From contig JAICLJ010000026.1 of the NCBI GenBank assembly GCA_025927575.1, positions 1 through 38,796 of the forward strand: 38,796 nt of DNA, read 5' to 3'. Below are positions 8,470-16,759 of this stretch, piece after piece. Source of the DNA: Bryobacteraceae bacterium (GTDB lineage: Bacteria > Acidobacteriota > Terriglobia > Bryobacterales > Bryobacteraceae). The notes under the pieces are model-generated. The model was not told where the DNA came from. It ran no database searches and saw only the letters and a list, made by a program, of their open reading frames with translations. A program made the position numbers and the translations under genes. Each line of letters starts with the position of its first letter. The first letter of the stretch is position 1.

Positions 8470-11148
8470 TTAGTGCTCGCGAATCAGAAGCGCCACGGGA
8501 AACTCACTCAGCGTATCCTCTAACTTCACCTCTCCGCCGGAAACTGCCGTTCTTGTGAGCTGATTTTTCCATTTCCCTTGGGGTATTTCCAGAGTTGTCG
8601 ACCCCCAGGAATTGCCCAGCGACAAAACGAGCCTCGGCACAATCACCACGACGTCGCCCCCTCGCTCGTAGGCCACGATATTGCGGGCTGCGCTCCCGCA
8701 GGCTTCCAGCGGACGATAATCGCCACTGTTTGTAAACGCGTGCGGACACATGCGGCGGGTTTTCAATGCTTGACTAATCACCCACATTTTGGGGAGACCT
8801 TCCTCTTCACGTTCGAGAATCTGTTGCGCCGTCAAGCGATCAATCTCATTTAGCAGACGCCGCCGCAGATCGTAATCGACTTGTCTCCGGTTGTCCGGGT
8901 CCACCAGGCTGAGATCCCATAGCTCCATTCCCTGATAGATATCCGGCACACCGGGACAAGTCAGCTTCAATAGAGTCTGCGAAAGGGATGTGACGCGAGC
9001 GGGTTTAATGAGAGGCTCGACGAACTGTTTCATACTGTTCTGAAACTCGTCGTTATTGAGAGCTTTTGCGATGAACTCGCGAAGTGCTCTTTCGAACTCG
9101 TCGTTGGGGCTGATCCAGGAGGTCAGCTGCTTGGCTTCACGAGAAGCTTTTTCCATGTATTGCTGCAGTCGTTCGGCGGAAATCGGCCAGGCTCCGACCA
9201 TGGTTTGGTACAGCAGGTATTCCATATTGCGATCCGGCATGCCGCCGCTGTGGAAGGCTTCGTTCATCGCCGACCAGCGCCGGACCGCCTCCGACCAAGC
9301 CTCGGGGATTTCAGACAACAAAACGATTCGCGCGCGCACATCCTCGCTGCGTTTGGTGTCATGCGTGGACGTCGTCAGCATTGTATTCGGCCGGGTGGCT
9401 TGCAGATCGGCGCAAAAATCGTGAAACTGCTCTGGAGAAACCGCCGGGTTACCCGGATTTCCGCCGACTTCGTTTGCGGACGTAAGACGATTGAAGCAAT
9501 AGAAAACGGTGTCCTCGACGCCTTTGGCCATCACCGGGCTCGTAAACTGCTGAAACCGCATGACGAACTCGTTCTCTATCGAGCCGCGAATTCGCAGCGT
9601 CAGAACGTCGCGAATGAAATCGAATAGCTCCGGATCGATTTCGCCGCGCTGGAGTTTGGCGGATTCCACGGCTTCCTCGATGTAGTGAATATCGGAGTCT
9701 GTCACTTCGCCGCTCTGCGCCACTACATAGGTTCGGTAAACGGGAAAGTACGCCGCAATCTCGCGAATGGCGCGGCCGATCTCCTGCCGCGTATAATCTC
9801 GCCGGTCTCGATGGCTTTCGCAGACCTGGACGAACAGGGACGTAAGCCGGTTGAGGTCGCTTCCCAGAATTGACCGCATCACGAGCTCTTTCTTATCCCG
9901 GCAAAGAGCGGAATAGTCGATGGATTCGCCCGTGAATTCGGTGTCGAGATCGGTTAACTTCTGCAAGCCGGCGGGGTCGATGAAGAGGCCGCCAGCCTGG
10001 TTGAGAAATTCATATCCGGTTGTGCCGTCAATCGGCCACGATTCTGGGAGCCGCTCACCTGCCTCGAGAATCTTCTCGGCGACAATCCAGACGCCGCTAG
10101 CCGCATCACGCAGGCGCTTGAAGTAGTGTTCCGGATCGCGCAATCCGTCGGGATGGTCGATTCGAATGCCGTCGAGAACTCCCTCCTTCAGCCACTCCAG
10201 AATCAGAGAGTGCGTATCGAGGAAGACATGGTCGCTCTCCATTCTCAGAGCGACTAATGTGGTCACGTCGAAGAACCGGCGGTACATCAACTCTTGGCCG
10301 GCAGTCTTCCAGTACGCCAGCCGGTAGTTCTGGTGTTCGAGAAAATCGTCAAGGTCGTCGGTGTTTGTATTGAGCCGCTTTATCTGGTTGTCGAGAGCGC
10401 GTGCGACGTCTTCAGATTCGCTGCATAGCCGCGTCAACAAATTTCCGATGACCTGCTTATCCCGGTGTCGCGCCAATACGCTGGCCCGGTCAGTCGAAGT
10501 CGGGTCGGGTAGCCTGGCATACGAATCCGCAAGGAACGCCAGATAATCCGATTGAATCTCGTGCGCCGCTGCCGATAACAGCGGAGGGAACGATTTAGGA
10601 GCCACAGGAAGGTGGTGATCGAAATAGTTGATTAGAAATTCGCCGCCATTCCGGCTGACGCTGATTTCATGACGCGACAGCACCCGGCCGTAGTGATCGC
10701 CAAGAATCGGAACAAGAAGTTTATTCCAGAGCTTTTCTTCGAGCGGTTGCCAATCAATATCAAAATAGGAGGCGTAACGGCTTGACGGGCCATTCTCGAG
10801 GACATCCCACCAATACTGGTTGTGCCTGCCGGCGATCGCCATGTGGTTAGGAACAATGTCAAGCACCTGCCCAAGGCCGCAGTCTCCGAGCTGCCGGCAG
10901 AAGCGCGCATGAGCCGCCGCCCCCCCCAGTTCCTGGTTCACGCTGTGGTGGTCCACCACGTCGTAGCCGTGCAAACTGCCGGGCGCAGCCTGCAGGTACG
11001 GCGACGAATACACATGTGAGATGCCGAGCTGGCGTAGATAGTCCGCTATGGCGGCGGCGGCGTCAAAATCAAAGCCCGCATGCAACTGCAAGCGATAGGT
11101 GGCGACCGGTATTCTGGACACTGGATTGTTCGGGTTTTCTGGCGGCAC
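8470..11148 (-). CDS. treY: malto-oligosyltrehalose synthase
   Basis: An 892-residue GH13 enzyme that turns the reducing end of a maltodextrin into a trehalose unit by intramolecular transglucosylation. The N-terminus reads IPVATYRLQLHAGFDF, as in other TreY proteins. Family motifs are VLDIVPNHMAI, LDGIRIDHPDGLRDPEHY (nucleophile Asp), WIVAEKILEAGE (Glu) and LTTSTHDTKRSEDVRAR. The start is GTG at 11148; a purine-rich GGGGGAGG lies about 16 bases upstream, which is far, so the start could be slightly different. The gene follows the DUF6496 gene by 27 bases and precedes treZ by 3 bases. Trehalose protects against drying, salt and cold, which fits a soil organism. Confidence 0.95.
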   Translation of the reverse strand: MPPENPNNPVSRIPVATYRLQLHAGFDFDAAAAIADYLRQLGISHVYSSPYLQAAPGSLHGYDVVDHHSVNQELGGAAAHARFCRQLGDCGLGQVLDIVPNHMAIAGRHNQYWWDVLENGPSSRYASYFDIDWQPLEEKLWNKLLVPILGDHYGRVLSRHEISVSRNGGEFLINYFDHHLPVAPKSFPPLLSAAAHEIQSDYLAFLADSYARLPDPTSTDRASVLARHRDKQVIGNLLTRLCSESEDVARALDNQIKRLNTNTDDLDDFLEHQNYRLAYWKTAGQELMYRRFFDVTTLVALRMESDHVFLDTHSLILEWLKEGVLDGIRIDHPDGLRDPEHYFKRLRDAASGVWIVAEKILEAGERLPESWPIDGTTGYEFLNQAGGLFIDPAGLQKLTDLDTEFTGESIDYSALCRDKKELVMRSILGSDLNRLTSLFVQVCESHRDRRDYTRQEIGRAIREIAAYFPVYRTYVVAQSGEVTDSDIHYIEEAVESAKLQRGEIDPELFDFIRDVLTLRIRGSIENEFVMRFQQFTSPVMAKGVEDTVFYCFNRLTSANEVGGNPGNPAVSPEQFHDFCADLQATRPNTMLTTSTHDTKRSEDVRARIVLLSEIPEAWSEAVRRWSAMNEAFHSGGMPDRNMEYLLYQTMVGAWPISAERLQQYMEKASREAKQLTSWISPNDEFERALREFIAKALNNDEFQNSMKQFVEPLIKPARVTSLSQTLLKLTCPGVPDIYQGMELWDLSLVDPDNRRQVDYDLRRRLLNEIDRLTAQQILEREEEGLPKMWVISQALKTRRMCPHAFTNSGDYRPLEACGSAARNIVAYERGGDVVVIVPRLVLSLGNSWGSTTLEIPQGKWKNQLTRTAVSGGEVKLEDTLSEFPVALLIREH

Positions 11149-11175
11149 TCATTTCATTTTGCCGCCTCCCCCGAA

Positions 11176-11625
11176 TCATTTCCGCGAACTCGACTTCTTC
11201 CGCCCGGTACTCGAGCTGCGCTTGGACCCGCTGCGCCGTTTGGCGGCCGATTTGGCGTGCTTTGATAATACGCGATGAGAGGCGGCGGAATGTCCTTCGC
11301 GCTTTAACGCCTTCTTAGCTCCAGCCGATCTTTTGGCGGAAGTCTTCTTTGCTCCAGTCTTGTGCTGACCCCTTTTTCTGTCTTGCTCCGCCTTCTTCCG
11401 CGTGGATTCCGAAGCTTTTCCCTTCTTGGGTGCGGGAAGATCGACGCCCGCGCGGCGCGCTTTCGATAAGCCGATCGCGATCGCCTGTTTGGATGACTTG
11501 GCGCCGTGCTTTCCGCTGCGGATGTGCTCCATCTCCTCTTCGACAAACGCGCCGGCCTGGGTGCTAGGGGACTTACCGGCTTCCTTGGCTTTCCGTGCTT
11601 TTTTCAATGTCTTTTTCTCAGGCAT
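11176..11625 (-). CDS. small basic DUF6496-type protein with a histone-like tail
   Basis: A 149-residue protein. The first half (MPEKKTLKKARKAKEAGKSP, then AFVEEEMEHIRSGKHGAKSS and QAIAIGLSKARRAGVDLP) matches my memory of the DUF6496 pattern found in short bacterial proteins. The second half, from about residue 70, is almost entirely Lys, Arg, Ser, Ala and Gly with histone-H1-like repeats (AKRSAGAKKALKREGHS, then GSKRSSSTGRKKSSSRK). Such tails usually bind nucleic acid; that is inference. AAGGA lies just before the ATG. It is followed 27 bases later by treY on the same strand and may share its transcript, which would suggest a role in stationary phase or stress. Confidence 0.75.
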   Translation of the reverse strand: MPEKKTLKKARKAKEAGKSPSTQAGAFVEEEMEHIRSGKHGAKSSKQAIAIGLSKARRAGVDLPAPKKGKASESTRKKAEQDRKRGQHKTGAKKTSAKRSAGAKKALKREGHSAASHRVLSKHAKSAAKRRSGSKRSSSTGRKKSSSRK

Positions 11626-11753
11626 AATCCTTATCTCCCATTTGCTTTCTCGCTATGCTGCATCTTCAGCCGCCGAGCTGTACCATGCTGCATGAATAGG
11701 CCGGCGAACCGGCAGTTATCTATGAGATGCGTAACCGGGGGAGTTTCATACAT

Positions 11754-11845
11754 GGAGGTCGAAGAATGTAACAATTGAAGCGCTTGCCGACACAGTTGCG
11801 CGCTTCATCGTTTCCTACGAGGATGCCTATTATCTAAAAAATTGA
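11754..11845 (+). other. strong ribosome site on an ATG-TAA, followed by a protein-like 24-codon frame
   Basis: GGAGGT at 11754-11759 is 6 bases before ATG at 11766, and the next codon is TAA (11769). The overlapping frame from 11771 reads TIEALADTVARFIVSYEDAY and three more residues, then stops at 11843. Removing the two bases TA after the ATG would create a 25-codon gene with a good ribosome site. It may be a decayed small gene, a start-stop element or chance. The rest of the 287-base gap between 11626 and 11912 shows nothing else I can name. Confidence 0.3.
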
Positions 11846-11912
11846 ACTGGATACTACCGCCGTCGCCGTGCGCGGCGTCGATTGCTTAGGACTCAATTTG
11901 ATATGGCTGCCG

Positions 11913-12770
11913 CTACGATTTCAGCTGATTCAGATCCGTTGCGGATTCATTGACGGGCGCGGTTGCCGAAGTAGGCGGCGCCGGCACGGCGGCCGCAGGC
12001 ACGCCGCCCGCTGCGAATTTGACTCCCATTCCGGATAACAGATCTATTGGTAGCGGGAACACTACGGTCGTGTTCTTTTCCGTGCCTATCTCGATCAGTG
12101 TCTGCAGATATCGAAGTGTAATGGCGACCGGCTCGCGGTTCAAGACCGCGGCCGCCTCCGCCAATTTGGCGGAAGCCTGGAATTCGCCAGTCGCCGCAAT
12201 GATCTTGGCTCTGCGTACCCGCTCGGCTTCGGCCTGCGCGGCAATCGCCCGCTGCATCTCTTGCGGCAGGTCCACTTGCTTTACGTTGACTCCGGTTACT
12301 TTAACGCCCCAAGGCTCCGTGTGCTCATCGAGGATCACCTGGAGTTTAGCGTTCAGCGTCTCCCGCTGAGAGAGCAGGTCGTCCATTTCCACTTCTCCCA
12401 ATACCGTGCGTAGGCCGGTTTGAGCCGCCTGTTCCACGGCGTAGCGATAGTTTTCTACCTCGATGATGGCCTGGGTTGCGTCGACGACACGAAAATAGAC
12501 AACAGCGTTCACCTTCAGCGTAACGTTATCGCGCGTGATCACATCTTGCGGCGGAACTTCCCAGGTGATAACGCGAAGCGACACCTGCACAATTTTGTCA
12601 ATGGGCCACAGAATGACGATAACTCCCGGGCCTTTCGCCTTACTGAGGACACGTCCCAGCCGAAACACCACGGCTCGGTCGTACTCCCGCACAATGTTAA
12701 AGCATTTCAAAATCCAGACCACAATGATAAAGATGATAAACAGAAGCGGCAAACTGAAAGTGGCAGGCAT
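11913..12770 (-). CDS. slipin / stomatin-like SPFH (band 7) protein
   Basis: A 285-residue membrane-anchored SPFH protein. One N-terminal membrane helix (residues 6-25, [15 protein letters not shown]) is followed by the band 7 domain, with [40 protein letters not shown]-type spacing ([18 protein letters not shown]) and the classical [20 protein letters not shown] coiled-coil-prone [11 protein letters not shown] segment follows, and the tail is Ala/Pro-rich. Slipins form ring-like oligomers in the inner membrane and organise or protect other membrane proteins. The usual partner, an NfeD-type protein, is not beside it. It lies 140 bases after the cbb3 operon on the same strand and may be its own unit. 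Confidence 0.9.
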   Translation of the reverse strand: MPATFSLPLLFIIFIIVVWILKCFNIVREYDRAVVFRLGRVLSKAKGPGVIVILWPIDKIVQVSLRVITWEVPPQDVITRDNVTLKVNAVVYFRVVDATQAIIEVENYRYAVEQAAQTGLRTVLGEVEMDDLLSQRETLNAKLQVILDEHTEPWGVKVTGVNVKQVDLPQEMQRAIAAQAEAERVRRAKIIAATGEFQASAKLAEAAAVLNREPVAITLRYLQTLIEIGTEKNTTVVFPLPIDLLSGMGVKFAAGGVPAAAVPAPPTSATAPVNESATDLNQLKS

Positions 12771-12910
12771 ACGCTTCTATGTTATGACTTACGATTCAGC
12801 GTGATGCTCGCTTACGCTTTTCGGCTCGGTTTCGTGATTACCAATCGAACGAGACGCGTTCGTTCCAAAGCCCTGGCGACCTATCTGGAAGAGCTTAGCG
12901 CCGGAACATT

Positions 12911-13522
12911 TTAGGCGTTCCGCATCCGGCGCTCTGCTTCACGCATTCGCTCAGGTTCGAGCGGATGTGGGGATAAGGTTATCGATCGAATCCACATGCC
13001 CACAACCATTCCCAGCGTCATGCCGCCGAGCATCGTGAAATGCCGGCTCATCATCGTCCAGTCACCATGCCTAATTTCTAAGTGACTGGCCACCCACATG
13101 CCGGCAAGCATCGCCGAAGAATCGATCAGCAGCGCCCACAACAAGTGGCCGCGGCGGCGCGCGGTGCGCAGGCAGCGACTGAACGCAATCGCGGGCACGA
13201 GCCCCAAAGCGAACATCCAGGCACACATCCGCCACCAGGCAACCATGTGCGCCAGATGGGCTGGGTGGTCCGATATTGTCATCTCCAGTTGCATCCCCAA
13301 CCCACCGGACGCGAACATGATAAGCAGCATATCCACGTGAGAGTTGAGATACGCTCTCGATCGCCAAAAATAAATAACCAGCAGCACGACGCAAACTGTA
13401 CCGCTAAAATACTGCGCTAATTGCGCGCGAGACATGGAAGCGTCCGCCGCAAGCAATAGCGCCTGCAGAAAGATCGCGAGGCCTAGCCATAACTCGAGCA
13501 ATCGGTCGGCCCAGCGCATCAC
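12911..13522 (-). CDS. unrecognised Met/His-rich six-helix membrane protein, last gene of the cbb3 operon
   Basis: A 203-residue protein with about six predicted membrane helices (roughly residues 10-27, 38-55, 63-82, 96-115, 127-145 and 160-178). I count 20 Met and 9 His. Several Met are spaced within or next to helices: DMLLIMFASGGLGMQLEM in helix 3, MVAWWRMCAWMF in helix 4 and MLGGMTLGMVVGMW in helix 6. A His-rich loop, HPAHLAH, sits between helices 3 and 4. Its ATG overlaps the stop of the copper ATPase gene by 4 bases, so it is translationally coupled to oxidase maturation genes. I do not recognise a family. Copper binding or transfer to the oxidase is a reasonable guess from composition and context, not shown. 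No CcoH or CcoG is in the operon, so it could replace a missing assembly factor. Confidence 0.75.
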   Translation of the reverse strand: MMRWADRLLELWLGLAIFLQALLLAADASMSRAQLAQYFSGTVCVVLLVIYFWRSRAYLNSHVDMLLIMFASGGLGMQLEMTISDHPAHLAHMVAWWRMCAWMFALGLVPAIAFSRCLRTARRRGHLLWALLIDSSAMLAGMWVASHLEIRHGDWTMMSRHFTMLGGMTLGMVVGMWIRSITLSPHPLEPERMREAERRMRNA

Positions 13523-15444
13523 GCGCCATCACTCTCAAGAAGTTGAAGCGATCGAAATGTCACTACGCAGCTCGACGTCGTCATGAGCAAAGCGGCAACG
13601 ACCGGATGGATGAATCCGGCAGCGGCAATGGCTATCCCGGCGATGTTATAACCAAGCGCGAAGATCAAGTTCGAACGAATGAGCCGAACGGTTCGACGAC
13701 TCAGAGAAATGGCTTTGGGCAAGAAAGAAAGATCGGGCAGCGGCCACTCGATATCCGCAACTTCGCGCGTTAAGCTCTCGCGGCCGACTGCAATGGAAAT
13801 GTCGCTCTCGGCCATGGCCGCGGCGTCATTGATTCCATCGCCAACAAAAAGAACAATCTCGCCGTTCAGCTTCTTTTCCCGTACGAGCGCGAGTTTCTGC
13901 TCCGGCGTCATCCGCGAAAGCAACTCAGGCAATGGCAAGTTCGCCGCTCTGGATGGGCTATCGCCCGTAACGAGAATGCTCTTAATTCCGATTTCTTGGA
14001 GTTTGTGAACCGTTTCGGCGACAAGCGGCCGCTGCGTTTCATGAAGCAGAATGGAGGCGGCGCGCTGGCCATCAATAACGACAGTAAGGCAATGGACGCC
14101 ACTGTCCACAAAATCGTCAGCTTTGATGATGCGTACGGTGTGGCGGGCGCCCGCTGAAGATTCGATTTCCGCGAATATCCCAAGTCCTGGCTCAATACGT
14201 ACGGAACGGGCCGTGAATGTGCTCGCTCCGGAAAGAGAGCGTAGCGATTTCGCAATGGGATGCTCCACCGCGCTCTCGGCGGCGGAGATCAGCTCCTCGA
14301 CATAAGCGCGGCGATCGCCCCATGCCGGCTCCAGCTCCAGCTCGGGCGTCGCGTCCGGCAACGTCAAGGTGCCGGTCTTGTCGAAAGCGATAGAGTTCAC
14401 GGATGCCAGGTTCTCAATCGTCTTCCCGGACCTGACAACCATCCCAAACGTATTTAACCGGCGCATTGCCGTCCAGATGGCAACCGGCGTGGCGAACCCC
14501 AGAGCGCAAGGACAGGCAATCAGGAGCACTGCCATTGCGTTAAACAAACCCACCGTCCAGCCATGGAGCAGGGTATGAAAGCCAAACGTCACAAGCGCCG
14601 TAGCAGTCACAAAAGGAATAAACCACTGCATAATGCGATTAGCGGCCACTTGAGACTCGCCTGGCTGTAAAGCCGCTTCCTGCAAAACTGCCGAAATACG
14701 ATCAATGCAGCGCGCTGTTCCGTCCGCTTCGGCTTCGATAATCAGTGTTGAGTCGACCACGTGAGTGCCGGCGAAGACATGATCGCCCGTACGGCGGGAA
14801 GCGGCAAATGCTTCGCCACTCATACTCGCTTCGTGTACAAAGGATTCGCCTTCACAAACAAATCCATCCACTGGGATCATTGCGCCGGGATGGACGCGCA
14901 CCCTCGCGCCGGCTTGAATTTGAGCGACCTGCATCTCCCGGCTGCTTCCATCTGCTTGAACGACTTCGCAGGTGAGTGTCGTGGGGTCCCACCGGCCGAG
15001 GGCCTGCAGAACCTTTTCCTGACCATACCGCCCCAGTTCCTTTCCAAGTGCATAGACCAGGAACAAAATACTTACGACTTCAAAAAAGACGGGGCCTTCG
15101 CCCGTGATGTATGAAACGAGGGATGCCAGGAACGCTCCCACGCTGCTCAGCAGAAATAGGCTCTCGACGGTCACACGGCGAGCGCGCCATTCCCGCCACA
15201 CGCCGCTCAGCATGGGTCCACCGAGCAGTAGTCCGACAATGAGGCACACGCAGAGAGGGATCCCCTGTAAGACGAGGCGCTCTTTGGTATCAACCTTGGA
15301 GAGATTAACTGCAAGCGCAACCGTCATGCTGTTGAACGCGAGGAACGCTCCAATTGCAATCCGCCACCACACACCGGCGTCAGTTGGAGAGGCGGAACTC
15401 GCTCCGCAGCAGCCGGACCCAAATGTGGTCGAAGCCGTGCTCAT
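13519..15444 (-). CDS. ccoI: CcoI/FixI-type copper P1B-ATPase for cbb3 oxidase maturation
   Basis: A 641-residue heavy-metal P-type ATPase. The membrane metal motif is IACPCALGFATP, the phosphorylation site FDKTGTLTLP, the ATP-binding HP motif EHPIAKSL and the hinge VGDGINDAAAMAESD. The open frame extends to 15528, but I choose ATG at 15444 because it overlaps the ccoP stop by 4 bases (ATGA), like every other junction here. The protein has no N-terminal HMA domain; instead a short Ser/Thr-rich leader carries GSGCCGASS. The actuator-domain loop is MSGEA where TGE is usual. In cbb3 systems CcoI exports copper for the CuB site of CcoN. Its place between ccoP and the Met-rich protein supports that role over general copper efflux. 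Confidence 0.9.
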   Translation of the reverse strand: MSTASTTFGSGCCGASSASPTDAGVWWRIAIGAFLAFNSMTVALAVNLSKVDTKERLVLQGIPLCVCLIVGLLLGGPMLSGVWREWRARRVTVESLFLLSSVGAFLASLVSYITGEGPVFFEVVSILFLVYALGKELGRYGQEKVLQALGRWDPTTLTCEVVQADGSSREMQVAQIQAGARVRVHPGAMIPVDGFVCEGESFVHEASMSGEAFAASRRTGDHVFAGTHVVDSTLIIEAEADGTARCIDRISAVLQEAALQPGESQVAANRIMQWFIPFVTATALVTFGFHTLLHGWTVGLFNAMAVLLIACPCALGFATPVAIWTAMRRLNTFGMVVRSGKTIENLASVNSIAFDKTGTLTLPDATPELELEPAWGDRRAYVEELISAAESAVEHPIAKSLRSLSGASTFTARSVRIEPGLGIFAEIESSAGARHTVRIIKADDFVDSGVHCLTVVIDGQRAASILLHETQRPLVAETVHKLQEIGIKSILVTGDSPSRAANLPLPELLSRMTPEQKLALVREKKLNGEIVLFVGDGINDAAAMAESDISIAVGRESLTREVADIEWPLPDLSFLPKAISLSRRTVRLIRSNLIFALGYNIAGIAIAAAGFIHPVVAALLMTTSSCVVTFRSLQLLESDGA

Positions 15445-16148
15445 GGCTTGGCTGGTTTGGGCTGAGCCGGCGCTGCCAGCGGAGGAGGCGGCGTCTTGGC
15501 GGCAACTTGGAGTTCCGGCCACGTCCACGGTTGCGTGCGCTCGCCGGTCTGCTTCCGAATTGCCGTTACTAGTGCCGAATCCACGGGAGGAGCGGTATTG
15601 GTCCAGGCCTGCCGCACATACGTTAGAACGGCGGCAATCTGCTCATCGCTGAAGCGATCCCAACTCGGCATCTGGCCGTTGTAGGTTGCGCCCTCGACCG
15701 TGACATCACCTTGCAAACCGTGGAGCAAAATGCGAACGGGCGTCGCGGGATCGCCCAGTACAATAGGCGAGCCCACGAGTGGCGGGTAAGTGCCGGCAAT
15801 CCCTTTGCCTGTGTCTTGGTGGCATTGCATGCACACATTGAATGTTTGACGCCCTAATACCAGCGGATCCACTGGCGGCGGCTTCTGTACAGGCATTCCT
15901 TTCACGAAATGCTCGTTGTAGATGTCGCCACGAAACCCAGCGGCGTTTCGTGCGATGTAATATCCACTCCATCCGGCAAGCACAAAAAAGAAGAGCAGCA
16001 GCCAAACTGGAGTGGGTGCGATGCCGTCCGTCGGCTCCGACATCTCCCGCATGGTCGGAGCGACGAGTGCAGCGGGATCGGGTTCGGCCTCGACGCGATA
16101 TTTTTGGGGCGGCGAACCGCCGCCGGGCCCCAGGATCTGATCGCTCAT
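15441..16148 (-). CDS. ccoP: cbb3 oxidase subunit III-like c-type cytochrome with one heme
   Basis: A 235-residue protein. A short cytoplasmic N-terminus is followed by one membrane helix (about residues 46-66, VWLLLFFFVLAGWSGYYIA) and one cytochrome c domain with CMQCH; GQMPSWDRFSDEQIAAVLTY supplies the likely axial Met. The C-terminus is Pro/Ala-rich. Canonical CcoP has two heme-binding CxxCH sites; only one is present here, and no sign of a lost second domain is visible. The start and stop overlap ccoO and ccoI by 4 bases each. It should pass electrons from a periplasmic donor to CcoO/CcoN. It could equally be described as a generic cytochrome c subunit of a cbb3-like oxidase. Confidence 0.85.
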   Translation of the reverse strand: MSDQILGPGGGSPPQKYRVEAEPDPAALVAPTMREMSEPTDGIAPTPVWLLLFFFVLAGWSGYYIARNAAGFRGDIYNEHFVKGMPVQKPPPVDPLVLGRQTFNVCMQCHQDTGKGIAGTYPPLVGSPIVLGDPATPVRILLHGLQGDVTVEGATYNGQMPSWDRFSDEQIAAVLTYVRQAWTNTAPPVDSALVTAIRKQTGERTQPWTWPELQVAAKTPPPPLAAPAQPKPAKP

Positions 16149-16759
16149 TGGTGCGCCTCAGGCAGATCGTAGCTATGGTTGAGGCTCATCAAATAATCCA
16201 CCAGGTCTTGCGCTCGCCCCGTCGGAATTAAATAGGAGTCTCTATTAGTGGGAGAATCCCGCGCAGGAAGATCGACTGATCCTGCCGGAACAGGCCCGCT
16301 CTTATCCGCCACTTTGAACAAGAAATGGAACTGCGGCATGATGGAGCCCGGAGAAGTGATCTGCGGGTTGTACAGATGCAGATATTGCCATTGCCTGCTT
16401 GGCTGGCGCGCGCCGATATTTTCTAAGTCAGGACCGGTCCGCATGGTGCCCATCAAATGCGGCCTGTCGAAAATATAATCCCGAGCTACCGACCTGCGCG
16501 TTCCCCAGCCCCGCTGAATATCCGCGCCAAAATCGGCCGACCGTACTTGCTGGCTATGGCAGTAAAGGCAGCCTTCCGAGATATATACTTCCCTCCCGAG
16601 GAGTACGGAACCCGCGGGCGGAGTCGGATGGGAGACGCCATTCTGATCGACTACCGGCTTCAACTCCTCAAATTGCCAATTCGGAATGAAAACCAGACCC
16701 ATCATGGAAAACCCGATGGTTGCGAGCAGGCCGGCAATGAAAGACCATGACCTGTTCAT
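16145..16759 (-). CDS. ccoO: cbb3 oxidase subunit II, mono-heme cytochrome c
   Basis: A 204-residue subunit. An N-terminal membrane anchor (residues 7-27, FIAGLLATIGFSMMGLVFI) is followed by a cytochrome c domain with GREVYISEGCLYCHSQQVR and then GWGTRRSVARDYIFDRPHLM and MRTGPDLENIGAR, all close to the CcoO/FixO pattern. PGSIMPQFHFLF holds the likely axial Met. Length is near the family norm. It overlaps ccoN upstream and ccoP downstream by 4 bases each. It sits in the inner membrane with its heme in the periplasm and feeds electrons to CcoN. Confidence 0.95.
   Translation of the reverse strand: MNRSWSFIAGLLATIGFSMMGLVFIPNWQFEELKPVVDQNGVSHPTPPAGSVLLGREVYISEGCLYCHSQQVRSADFGADIQRGWGTRRSVARDYIFDRPHLMGTMRTGPDLENIGARQPSRQWQYLHLYNPQITSPGSIMPQFHFLFKVADKSGPVPAGSVDLPARDSPTNRDSYLIPTGRAQDLVDYLMSLNHSYDLPEAHQ

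Noticed and set aside
12846..12862. CGAACG-AGACG-CGTTCG hairpin between the cbb3 operon and the slipin gene
   Set aside because: A 6-base stem without a T-run; not enough to call a terminator.
12804..12914. 36-codon plus-strand frame (MLAYAFRLGF, ending LATYLEELSAGTF)
   Set aside because: No ribosome site, lies between two minus-strand genes and overlaps the end of one; could be chance.
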